DNA of 64,000 nt. It comes from Piscicoccus intestinalis NBRC 104926. GTDB taxonomy: Bacteria > Actinomycetota > Actinomycetes > Actinomycetales > Dermatophilaceae. The notes under the pieces are model-generated. The model was not told the origin of the DNA. It saw only the letters and a list, made by a program, of their open reading frames with translations, and did no database searches. The stretch covers positions 1-64,000 of the forward strand of contig NZ_BCNQ01000006.1 of NCBI RefSeq assembly GCF_001515525.1. Direction: 5' to 3'. Both the position numbers and the translations under genes were made by a program. Positions 20,042-32,348 of this stretch are shown piece after piece (the first letter of the stretch is position 1; each line of letters starts with the position of its first letter).

Positions 20042-20057
20042 CTTCGTGACTGGGCTC

Positions 20058-20098
20058 TATCCACAGGTCGCCCACCGTCGGGGCGATGATCCACAGGG
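20058..20098 (+). promoter_or_regulatory. Paired ATCCACAG motifs upstream of the AbiEi-like gene
   Basis: TATCCACAGG (20058-20067) and GATCCACAGG (20088-20097) stand 30 bases apart in the same orientation, ending about 50 bases before the start codon. The core resembles the TTATCCACA found before the DUF222-HNH gene. Confidence 0.4.
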
Positions 20099-20148
20099 AG
20101 GCCGTGGGGTCGCGCGGGCCGGGTGGTCCGGGGCTCATTCTCGGGTTC

Positions 20149-21192
20149 ATGTCGATCTCTGTTCCCCCGCCTCTGCCCAACGTCATCCTGGCCCGGAATC
20201 ACCCGGCGGCGCAGATCCGCGCCGAGCTCCGAGCCGGACGGCTGCGACGAATCAGTCGCGGCGCGTATCTCCTGACGTCCGGCCCGGGCGAGCGATGGCA
20301 GGCCGATCTCGACACGCACCTCGGTCGATGCCTCGCGCTCACAACTCGGCTGGGCGACGAGGCGGTGCTCACCGACCTCTCCGCCGCGGCCGTGCACGGC
20401 CTCTGGGTACCCTCGCTCGCCGGGGCCAAGGTACATGTCGGGCTGACCGCACACGCTCATCAGTCGGCTCGACAGCTCGACCATCAGCGTCACCGCATCC
20501 GCATCACCACGGACGACGTCGTCGAGGTGAACGGGCTCCGTGTGACATCCATCCGGCGCACGGTGGTCGACTGCGCCCGCACGCTACCGGCTCCGTGGGC
20601 GTTGGCGGTGGCCGATTGCGGCATGCGTCGCCTCATCGAAGCGGACCGCACCCGACCGGAACCAGCGCGTGAGGCGAGCGCCACCCTGCGCTCGGAGTGG
20701 ATCGCGATGCTGGAAGAGGAATGCTCCCCGCGGGGCCGGGCTCAGGCCCGGGCGATCCTGACGGCGGCCGATCCACTCAGCGAGTCCCCCAACGAATCCC
20801 GGGCTCGCTGCCTCACCTTGGGGCGGGGCCTGCCGCAGCCGACGCTGCAGTACCCGGTGCAGACCCACCTCGGCACATTCTTCACCGACCTCGCGTTCAA
20901 GTTCCCGACCCGCGAAACGACCTACATCGTGCATCTCGAGGTCGACGGAGTCGGTAAGTACACCTCGGGGACGACGCTGGTTCGTGAGAAGTCGCGGGAA
21001 GACGCGATCCGATCGCCCACCAGCGTGGTCGTCCGCGCCGTCAGCGACGACCTCCACCCCAGCGCGGCGACGGCGTTCCTGGACCGCCTCGCCAGCCAGA
21101 TCCCGGCCTCCCACCGCCGCCACCTGACGCCCAACCCCCTCCTAGCGTCCCCCGTCCTCTGGCCGACGGCTGCCCTTTCGGTCGAAGGCTAG
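20149..21192 (+). CDS. AbiEi-antitoxin-like N-terminus with DUF559/Vsr-like C-terminal region
   Basis: This 347-residue protein starts MSISVPPPLPNVILARNHP. Then comes an AbiEi-like winged-helix segment, IRAELRAGRLRRISRGAYLL, as in type IV antitoxin-domain proteins of actinobacteria. The middle has VNGLRVTSIRRTVVDCAR. Near the C-terminus, VHLEVDGVGKYTSGTTLVRE and KSREDAIR resemble the EVDG...KYxREDxLR core of DUF559/Vsr-like nuclease folds. Function is not known; no partner toxin lies next to it. The last 11 residues (LWPTAALSVEG) and the TAG are encoded by the left arm of the 74-bp palindrome at 21161. An in-frame start at 20086 is possible but less likely. Confidence 0.75.
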   Translation: MSISVPPPLPNVILARNHPAAQIRAELRAGRLRRISRGAYLLTSGPGERWQADLDTHLGRCLALTTRLGDEAVLTDLSAAAVHGLWVPSLAGAKVHVGLTAHAHQSARQLDHQRHRIRITTDDVVEVNGLRVTSIRRTVVDCARTLPAPWALAVADCGMRRLIEADRTRPEPAREASATLRSEWIAMLEEECSPRGRAQARAILTAADPLSESPNESRARCLTLGRGLPQPTLQYPVQTHLGTFFTDLAFKFPTRETTYIVHLEVDGVGKYTSGTTLVREKSREDAIRSPTSVVVRAVSDDLHPSAATAFLDRLASQIPASHRRHLTPNPLLASPVLWPTAALSVEG

Positions 21193-21234
21193 GACTGCAG
21201 CACGAGCCCTCGACCGAAAGGGCAGCCTTCGGCC
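21161..21234. repeat. 74-bp dispersed palindrome, copy 2 (forms a gene's 3' end)
   Basis: Arms at 21161-21190 and 21205-21234 pair with two mismatched positions; the 14-base loop is AGGACTGCAGCACG. The right arm is identical to copy 1, and the left arm differs at two bases. The left arm is read as the C-terminus of the AbiEi-like protein, whose TAG covers the arm-loop junction (21190-21192). Confidence 0.9.
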
Positions 21235-21264
21235 GAGTGGGGGGGCCAGGCTGGGGCGAGGCTC

Positions 21265-22077
<813 letters not shown>

Positions 22078-22359
22078 TCAGTGCCCCGCGGGCCGGTCCG
22101 AGTCGTGCTCGACGTGCTCGGGCACGATGACGGGCCGCAGCCGCGCCCACAGCATGAATGCGCCGCCGACGACGAGCAGCAGCACGCCGATGAGCAGGTT
22201 CGCGTTGATGTCGCCGGTCTTCTCCGGAGCCTGACCGCCGGGCATAAAGCTGTAGACGGTCAGGATCGCGCCGTAGATCGCGAGCAGCAGCCCGATGAAG
22301 TTGCGGATGTCGAAGGCGCCGGCCGTGTGCCGGCCCTGCTTGCCGGGTGAGGTGCTCAT
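22078..22359 (-). CDS. Small membrane protein paired with the symporter
   Basis: This 93-residue protein has two hydrophobic helices: FIGLLLAIYGAILTVYSFM and ANLLIGVLLLVVGGAFMLW. A short charged tail follows (RLRPVIVPEHVEHDSDRPAGH). It starts 13 bases after the symporter stop, so the two form one transcript. I do not recognise a characterised family; a small subunit or assembly partner of the symporter is inferred from position only. Confidence 0.7.
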   Translation of the reverse strand: MSTSPGKQGRHTAGAFDIRNFIGLLLAIYGAILTVYSFMPGGQAPEKTGDINANLLIGVLLLVVGGAFMLWARLRPVIVPEHVEHDSDRPAGH

Positions 22360-22372
22360 GGTGGGCCTCCGA

Positions 22373-24130
22373 TCAGAAGAGCGCGTTGAGGATGACGACC
22401 ATCACCAGGGCGATGATGGCCAAGGGCACGGTGCGTTGGAAGACGGGCAAGGTCGCCTCGTGCGGGTCGACGAGCGATTCCTTCGGTGTCTCCGAGTACA
22501 CCAGGCCCACCAGCTGGGAGGCGGGTTTGGGCTTGGTCACCATCGTCACCGCCACGCTGACGACGATGTCGACGACGAACGCGGTCGACGCCGCGACGAA
22601 CGCCAGGCCCTGGCCGGGCAGGGTGAACAGCCCGCCGAAGGTCGAGGCGCTCCACAGCGCGATCGCCGACAGCGTGCCCGCGACCAGGCCGGTCCAGCCG
22701 GCGGTCGGGGTCATCCGCCGCCAGAACATACCGAGGATGAACGTCGCGAACAGCGGCGCGTTGAAGAAGCCGAACAGCGTCTGCAGGTAGTCCATGACGT
22801 TGCCGAAATTGCCGGCGATGAGCGCGGTGAAGATCGCGATGACGGTCGCGGCGATCGTCGCCAACCGCCCGATGCCCAGGTAGTAGCCGTCCTCGCGGTC
22901 CTTGACGACGTACGCCTGCCACAGGTCGTAACTGAACACCGTGTTGAACGCCGAGATGTTCGCCGCCATACCGGCCATGAACGCGGCGAGAAGCCCCGCG
23001 ATCGCCAGGCCGAGCAGGCCGTTGGGCAGCACGTCACGCATGAGGTAGAGCAACGCGTCGTTGTAGGCCACGCCGCCGCCCGAAGCACCGCCGGCCACTG
23101 TTTCACCGGCCTTGACCTGCATGATCTCGCTGACGAGCACCGCGGCGACCATACCGGGCACGATCGTGATGAACGGCACGAACATCTTCGGGAAGGCGCC
23201 GATGATCGGCGTCTTGCGGGCCGCGGAGATCGACTCGCTGGCCATCGCGCGCTGCACCTCGACGAAGTTCGTCGTCCAGTACCCAAACGAGAGCACGAAG
23301 CCGAGACCGAAGACGATGCCGAAGATCGACCAGAACGGGCTGTCGAAGCCCGACAACGCCTGCCCGGGCCAGGAGTTCAGCTGCAGGTCGGCGGCCGGCA
23401 CGTCGGGGTGGGCGGCGGCGAACTGGGTGATCCTCTCCTCCATGCCCGACCAGCCGCCGACACGGTGCAGACCGATGATCGTCAGCGGAGCCAGCGCGGC
23501 GACGATGACGAAGAACTGCAGCACCTCGTTGTAGATCGCCGCCGACAGGCCGCCGAGGGTGATGTAGGAGAGCACGACGGCGGCCGCGACGATGAGCGCC
23601 ACCCACTGCGGCCAGCCGAGCAGCGCATGCACGATCGAGGCGAGCAGGAAGAGGTTGACGCCGGCGATGAGCAGCTGCGCGACCGCGAACGACAGGGCGT
23701 TGACCAGGTGGGCCCCCGGGCCGAACCGGCGCAGCATGAACTCGGGCACCGAGCGCACCTTCGAGCCGTAGTAGAACGGCATCATCACGACGCCGAGGAA
23801 CAGCATCGCGGGGATCGCGCCGACCCAGAAGTAGTGCACGGTCGGGATGCCGAGCTCGGCACCGGTCGCCGACATACCCATGATCTCGACGGCACCGAGG
23901 TTGGCCGACACGAACGCCAGACCCGTCACCCAGGCCGGCAACGAGCGGCCCGAGAGGAAGAAGTCGATGGAGTCCGAGACCTGGCGGCGGGCCATGAAGC
24001 CGATGCCGAGCACGAAGACGAAGTAGATGGCGACGAGGAGATAGTCGATCGCGTTCGCTTGGATGATCGTGTCCTGCGCCGCCACCACGGCCGGCAGGGC
24101 CGGAACCGCGGTCGCTGACGAGAGGGTCAT
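22373..24130 (-). CDS. Sodium:solute symporter family transporter (SglT-like)
   Basis: This 585-residue membrane protein of the SSS family has about 14 hydrophobic helices. Family sequence includes RQVSDSIDFFLSGRSLPAWV, AFVSANLGAVEIMGMSATGA, SVPEFMLRRFGPGAHLVNAL, YITLGGLSAAIYNEVLQFF and GMAANISAFNTVFSYDLWQA. The pattern is closest to sodium/sugar cotransporters; sugar specificity is inferred. ATG 24130 has GGAGAGAA just upstream, so the in-frame ATG 17 codons earlier is disfavoured. A small membrane gene follows by 13 bases. The nearby genes do not identify the substrate. Confidence 0.88.
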   Translation of the reverse strand: MTLSSATAVPALPAVVAAQDTIIQANAIDYLLVAIYFVFVLGIGFMARRQVSDSIDFFLSGRSLPAWVTGLAFVSANLGAVEIMGMSATGAELGIPTVHYFWVGAIPAMLFLGVVMMPFYYGSKVRSVPEFMLRRFGPGAHLVNALSFAVAQLLIAGVNLFLLASIVHALLGWPQWVALIVAAAVVLSYITLGGLSAAIYNEVLQFFVIVAALAPLTIIGLHRVGGWSGMEERITQFAAAHPDVPAADLQLNSWPGQALSGFDSPFWSIFGIVFGLGFVLSFGYWTTNFVEVQRAMASESISAARKTPIIGAFPKMFVPFITIVPGMVAAVLVSEIMQVKAGETVAGGASGGGVAYNDALLYLMRDVLPNGLLGLAIAGLLAAFMAGMAANISAFNTVFSYDLWQAYVVKDREDGYYLGIGRLATIAATVIAIFTALIAGNFGNVMDYLQTLFGFFNAPLFATFILGMFWRRMTPTAGWTGLVAGTLSAIALWSASTFGGLFTLPGQGLAFVAASTAFVVDIVVSVAVTMVTKPKPASQLVGLVYSETPKESLVDPHEATLPVFQRTVPLAIIALVMVVILNALF

Positions 24131-24507
24131 GTTCTCTCCGAATCTGTGAGACGGGCGACGGTGCACCGTGGTGACGCGCACGCGCGGCAGCGCACACGCT
24201 ACGCCGCGGTCCGCCTCCCCGCGGCCACCGACGGCCCAGGTAACCAGTCCGTGTCCGAACAGTTACCAGCAGGTTCACCGTCGACCACGGCTTCTGTGCG
24301 ATCCCGCGGCCGCGCCGTAACACCCACCCGAAACCGCGTCGCGCAGTACTGTGACGGCGGGCCCTTCCCGCGACGGAGCGCAATTAACACGAGCGGTCCC
24401 GTGTCGAGGCCATTAGTCCCTGCCGGAGGCTCGGCGCCCCGGCTTACCGTTCGGGCACGCAGCATCTGCCCCTTTTCTTCGACAACGACGACGGATTAAG
24501 GACGACG
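24131..24507. other. Divergent intergenic region, symporter / redox module
   Basis: About 377 bases separate two divergently transcribed units, so both promoters should lie here. The part next to the redox genes is richer in A+T (CAATTAACACG, GGATTAAGGACG). The ribosome-binding site AAGGACG precedes ATG 24508. TACTGT near 24347 is a possible -10 element, without a convincing -35. I see no gene or RNA structure I can name. Confidence 0.6.
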
Positions 24508-26223
24508 ATGGTCGATCAGAGCGACCCCCGGGTCTCCCCCAACCGAGACATCACCCGCCTCCCCGACCTGGCCGCCTCCGCCGGGCGAGTCGCCCCGGTA
24601 CGCAACCGCATGCCGGTGTACGTCGACCTGCTGCCCCCGTGCAACGCGGGCTGTCCGGCCGGCGAGAACATCCAGGAATGGCTGCGGCTCATCAAGGCCG
24701 GTGAGGCGGAGGCCGCGTGGCGGCAGCTGACCGCCGACAACCCGTTCCCGGCCATCCACGGCCGCGTCTGCTACCACCCGTGCGAGACGGCCTGCAACCG
24801 GGCGGCCCTCGACTCCGCGATCTCCATCCACGCGGTGGAGCGCTACCTCGGCGACCTGGCCATCGAGAAGGGCTGGCGCTTCCAGGCGCCGGCGCGCGAG
24901 TCCGGGCACCGGGTGCTCGTCGTCGGCGGCGGTCCGTCGGGTCTGTCCGCCGCCTACCACCTGCGCCGCGCCGGCCACGAGGTCGAGATCCGCGACTCGG
25001 CGCCCGCCCCCGGCGGCATGATGCGCTACGGCATCCCCGAGTACCGGCTCCCCCGCGACGTGCTCGACAACGAGATCGCCCGGCTCGTGCACCTCGGGGT
25101 GCGCATCGTCACCGACCACACGGTCACCGACCTGCTCGCCGAGCAGCTCGAGGGCGGGTTCGACGCGGCGTTCGTCGCGGTCGGGGCCCACCTGAGCAAG
25201 CGCGTCGACATCCCGGCCCGCGACGCCGGCAAGGTCGTCGACGCCGTCGACTTCCTGCGCGACGTCGCCTCCGGTGAGCGCCCGGTGCTCGGCCGCCGCG
25301 TCGCGGTCTACGGCGGCGGCAACACCGCGATGGACGCCGCCCGCGTCGCCCGGCGCCTGGGCGCCGAGGAGAGCATGGTCGTCTACCGGCGCACCCGTGA
25401 GCAGATGCCGGCGCACGCCGCCGAGGCCGACGAGGCCGAGGCCGAGGGCATCACGATGAACTGGCTGCGCACGATCACCGAGGTCGACGACGACCTGACG
25501 GTCGAGATCATGGAGCTCGACGAGAACGGCAAACCGCGCCCCACCGGCCGCTTCGAGAAGCTCGAGGCCGACACCGTCATCCTCGCCCTCGGCCAGGAGG
25601 CCGACACGAAGTTCATGCACCAGATCCCCGGGCTGCGCTTCGACCAGGACGTCGTGCAGGTCGATCCGCGCACGCTGATGACCGACGTCCCCGGCATCTT
25701 CGCCGGCGGCGACGCGGTGCCCAGCGAGCGCACGGTGACCGTCGGGGTCGGGCACGGCAAGAAGGCCGCCCGCAGCATCGACGCCTACCTCAACTCCGCG
25801 CCGCTGCCCGAGAAGAACAAGCACCCGATCGTCGAGCTCGACGACCTGCACCTGTGGTATTTCGGCGACCACAAGCAGGGCGCCCAGCCCGAGCTCGACC
25901 CGAGCGCCCGCGTCAGCGACTTCGAGGAGGTCGTCGGCGGCTTCGACGCCGACGAGGCGACCACCGAGGCGTGGCGCTGCCTGAGCTGCGGCAACTGCAT
26001 CGAGTGCGACGGCTGCCTGGGCGCCTGCCCGGAAGACGCGGTCATCAAGCTCGGCAAGGGCTTCCGCTACCGCTACGACTACGCCAAGTGCACCGGCTGC
26101 GGCACGTGCTACGAGCAGTGCCCCGTGCACGCGATCGACATGGTCGTGGAGGGCCGTCCCGACCTCCCGCTCACCGGACCCGGCGCGCGCCGCGACGCGG
26201 CCCCGACGCAGACAGGCAACTGA
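24508..26223 (+). CDS. GltD-like NAD(P)H-dependent FAD oxidoreductase with extra [4Fe-4S] clusters
   Basis: This 571-residue iron-sulfur flavoprotein starts with a GltD/DPYD-type helical [4Fe-4S] domain (CNAGCPAGENIQEWL, then GRVCYHPCETACNRAALD). An FAD-binding motif (VLVVGGGPSGLSAAYHL, residues about 135-152) and an NAD(P)-binding motif (VAVYGGGNTAMDAARVARRL) follow. The C-terminus has two ferredoxin-like cluster motifs: CGNCIECDGCLGACPEDAVI and CTGCGTCYEQCPVHAIDM. It is not glutamate synthase, because no large subunit is present. One base separates its stop from nifJ, so it most likely passes electrons between PFOR or ferredoxin and NAD(P). The exact acceptor is inferred. Confidence 0.88.
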   Translation: MVDQSDPRVSPNRDITRLPDLAASAGRVAPVRNRMPVYVDLLPPCNAGCPAGENIQEWLRLIKAGEAEAAWRQLTADNPFPAIHGRVCYHPCETACNRAALDSAISIHAVERYLGDLAIEKGWRFQAPARESGHRVLVVGGGPSGLSAAYHLRRAGHEVEIRDSAPAPGGMMRYGIPEYRLPRDVLDNEIARLVHLGVRIVTDHTVTDLLAEQLEGGFDAAFVAVGAHLSKRVDIPARDAGKVVDAVDFLRDVASGERPVLGRRVAVYGGGNTAMDAARVARRLGAEESMVVYRRTREQMPAHAAEADEAEAEGITMNWLRTITEVDDDLTVEIMELDENGKPRPTGRFEKLEADTVILALGQEADTKFMHQIPGLRFDQDVVQVDPRTLMTDVPGIFAGGDAVPSERTVTVGVGHGKKAARSIDAYLNSAPLPEKNKHPIVELDDLHLWYFGDHKQGAQPELDPSARVSDFEEVVGGFDADEATTEAWRCLSCGNCIECDGCLGACPEDAVIKLGKGFRYRYDYAKCTGCGTCYEQCPVHAIDMVVEGRPDLPLTGPGARRDAAPTQTGN

Positions 26224-26224
26224 C

Positions 26225-29799
<3,575 letters not shown>

Positions 29800-29800
<1 letters not shown>

Positions 29801-30891
29801 TGGATCTGACCACCCGGTATCTCGGGCTCCAGCTGCGCAACCCGGTCGTCGCCTCGGCCGGCCCGCTGCAGCAGAACGTCGACGGGGTGCGTGCGCTGGC
29901 CGACTCCGGTGTCGGGGCGGTCGTCATGTACTCGCTGTTCGAGGAGCAGTTGCGCCATGAGGCGGCCCGCGACCTCATGCTCGAGGAGCTGCACGCCGAG
30001 TCGTTCGCGGAGTCGCTGTCGTACTTCCCCACGCCGCCCTCCGGCGACTCGGGAATCAGCGCACGCTACCTCGACCTGCTCGAACGGGCGGTGGCGGCGG
30101 TCGACGTGCCGGTCATCGCGAGCCTCAACGGCTCGTCGGTGGGCTCGTGGGTGGAGTTCGCGCGGCAGATGCAGGAGGCTGGTGCGGCCGGCATCGAGTT
30201 GAACATCTACCTCGTGCCCGGTGACGTGACGACCGACGGCCGCGAGGTCGAGGAGCGGCACGTGGAGATCCTGCAGAAGGTCAAGGCGGCCACGTCGATC
30301 CCCGTCGCGGTCAAGCTGTCGCCGTACCTGTCCTCGATCGGGCAGCTCGCGCTGCGCCTCGACGAGGCGGGAGCCGACGGGCTCGTGCTGTTCAACCGGT
30401 TCCTGCAGCCGGAGGTCGACGTCGAGAACGTCACGACGGTCTCCGGGGTGTACCTCTCGCACCGCGAGGAGGGGCGGCTGCCGCGCACGTGGATCGCCGC
30501 GCTGCGCGGCCGCGTGAGCGCCAGCCTCGCGGGCACCTCCGGTGTGGAGTCGTGGGAGGACGTGGCGCGTTACCTGCTGGCGGGTGCGGACGTGGCGATG
30601 ACGACCTCGGCGCTGCTGCGGCACGGCCCGGCGCATGCCGCAACGCTCATCGACGGGGTGCAGGAGTGGCTGGGCCGCAAGGGCTTCGACAGCCTCGACG
30701 CCGCGCGCGGCATGCTCGCGGTGCCGGCCGACGCCGACGCCACCGCCTACGAGCGGGCCGGGTACGTCTCCGCCCTGGAGAAGGCGAAGAACGTCTACGG
30801 CAACCTCGTCGGGCCGCCCGGCGCCTCGTCGTTCCCGGTCGCCTCCGGCGCCCCGGTCACCGTGCCGGAGCCGGCCGACCGCGTCAGCTGA
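29800..30891 (+). CDS. Dihydroorotate dehydrogenase-like FMN protein of the PFOR module
   Basis: This 363-residue TIM-barrel flavoprotein resembles dihydroorotate dehydrogenase: MDLTTRYLGLQLRNPVVASA, GAVVMYSLFEEQLRHEAAR, PVIASLNGSSVGSWVEFARQ, GIELNIYLVPGD, IPVAVKLSPYLSS and DGLVLFNRFLQPE. Proteins of this branch are usually annotated only as dihydroorotate-dehydrogenase-like. The gene overlaps nifJ by one base, so it shares its transcript and probably its redox role. Pyrimidine synthesis is unlikely in this context. GAAGGGA upstream of ATG 29800 is the ribosome-binding site. Confidence 0.88.
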
Positions 30892-30915
30892 GCCGAGCGG
30901 CCGGCTGGGTCCGCT

Positions 30916-30945
30916 CAGTCGGCCGCAGTCGGCCGCAGTCGGCCG
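30916..30945. repeat. CAGTCGGCCG decamer, three perfect copies
   Basis: Three head-to-tail CAGTCGGCCG units, then a degenerate CAGCCG, lie between the convergent dihydroorotate-dehydrogenase-like and FkbM genes, just before a hairpin. Confidence 0.85.
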
Positions 30946-30959
30946 CAGCCGCCTCAGGC

Positions 30960-30994
30960 GCCGGCAGCTGTCGGCGGGTGCCTCAGCTGCCGGC
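30960..30994. terminator. 11-bp hairpin between convergent genes
   Basis: GCCGGCAGCTG (30960-30970) pairs exactly with 30984-30994 over a 13-base loop. The right arm covers part of the FkbM stop codon. There is no T-run. A two-way terminator is plausible. Confidence 0.45.
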
Positions 30995-32101
30995 GGGCGC
31001 GGGGGCTGAGCGGGGTGACGTCTGCGCGGGCACGGGCAGCAGGGCGTCGTCGAGGAGGCGCCCCGGCACCCGAACCTGGCGATGCTCGATGGCAATGCCG
31101 TCGAGCACGCCGCGCCACGCGGCGACGACCTGCCAGTCCTCGTCGGTCATCGGGCGGGGCGCGAGCAGGTACATGTCGGCGCCGCCGCGGCGCCCGACCA
31201 CGTGCGCAGACTCCTCGATGGGCCCGGGGCCGGTCAGGTGGTAGTAGACGTAGCCGAGCCCGTTCATCGCCGCGTCGATCTCGCCCTCACTGCGCCCGGG
31301 CAGCACCTCGGCCATGATCCACGGCCGATCCCGCGCGATCGTGGCGCGGGCCCCGCGCAGCACCGCCGGCTCCGTCGACTCGGTGTCGATCTTGATGACG
31401 GCTGGCCGGCGGCCCCTGCGGGCGCAGAACGCGTCGACCGTGGTGCCGGGCACGACGACCTTGTCGACCGCGTGGCGAAACGTCGGGTTCAGTGAGTTCG
31501 AGGCATCGGAGGTGTCGGAGAGATAGAGGGTGACGGGGCCGACGCTCTCCCCCACCCCCGCCTCCTCGACGCGCAGCGGTAGGCCGCTGACCGCAGCCGA
31601 CCGCCGGGCCGCGGCCGCGACCCGGGGCGTGGGTTCGAAGGAGTACACGGTGCGGCCCTTGCTACTGCCCCGGCCGCCGGCGCCGCGGCGGATCCGGTCG
31701 AGCAGACCACCGGCTCCGGGCTCGTCGGGCGGCTCGTGGGCGCAGGCGAGCAGGCCGTACAGACCGACGTTGGCGCCGATGTCGAGCACCACGCCGGGCC
31801 CGGCGATGTCGAGCAGCGCGAGGTACGTCTCGAGCGCGAACGGCTCGTAGCCGGCGAGGCCGCGCTTGACGAGGGCCTTGGGAATGTACAGATCGTCGGG
31901 CGCCTCGATGACCACCGGACGCAGCGCCGGGCGCAGCCCGGGCGGCGCGCTCTGCACGATCCCCAGCCGCCGCATCGGCACCTTCGGGCCCAGCTGCCGG
32001 TTGACGACCGGCCGGAGACGATCTCGCCCACCCTCCGGGAGCGAGCGGTAGGCAGCGCGGGCCCCGTCGCGAACTGCCTTGCGTATGTTAGCCATTCCCA
32101 T
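30983..32101 (-). CDS. FkbM family methyltransferase
   Basis: This 372-residue protein is a SAM-dependent FkbM-type methyltransferase. The SAM motif is GVVLDIGANVGLYGLLACA near residues 103-121. TVYSFEPTPRVAAAARRSAA and the downstream VIKIDTESTEPAVLRGARAT are the two further FkbM blocks. FkbM enzymes O-methylate sugars or polyketides; the substrate here cannot be told. The next gene (divergent, about 247 bases away) encodes a glycoside hydrolase-like protein, which weakly suggests a carbohydrate target. ATG 32101 and ATG 32095 are both plausible starts. Confidence 0.88.
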   Translation of the reverse strand: MGMANIRKAVRDGARAAYRSLPEGGRDRLRPVVNRQLGPKVPMRRLGIVQSAPPGLRPALRPVVIEAPDDLYIPKALVKRGLAGYEPFALETYLALLDIAGPGVVLDIGANVGLYGLLACAHEPPDEPGAGGLLDRIRRGAGGRGSSKGRTVYSFEPTPRVAAAARRSAAVSGLPLRVEEAGVGESVGPVTLYLSDTSDASNSLNPTFRHAVDKVVVPGTTVDAFCARRGRRPAVIKIDTESTEPAVLRGARATIARDRPWIMAEVLPGRSEGEIDAAMNGLGYVYYHLTGPGPIEESAHVVGRRGGADMYLLAPRPMTDEDWQVVAAWRGVLDGIAIEHRQVRVPGRLLDDALLPVPAQTSPRSAPAPAGS

Positions 32102-32348
32102 GTCGGCTCACAGTAGTGACCGGCCCTGGCGCCCGTCCCGGCGGCACGCCGACGGTGTCGGACATGCGTCATGAACACCCGCCCTCGACCCGCACCCCGT
32201 CGGGTCGAACCCAACCTCGGCCCGGGAGTCGGCAGGCGCCCAGTGACCCTCGACTGTGTCCCAGGTCACCCACAAAGCACCGCGTGTCGCGCGAGTTCGC
32301 TAGCGTGTCGCGCGTCGGGGCCAGGGGGAACCGGCCGATGGGGGAATC

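Noticed and set aside
22295-24118. 607-codon plus-strand frame opposite the symporter
   Set aside because: Shadow frame; the minus-strand protein has clear transporter helices.
24131-24507. Riboswitch in the redox module leader
   Set aside because: No conserved core or terminator/anti-terminator pairing could be recognised.
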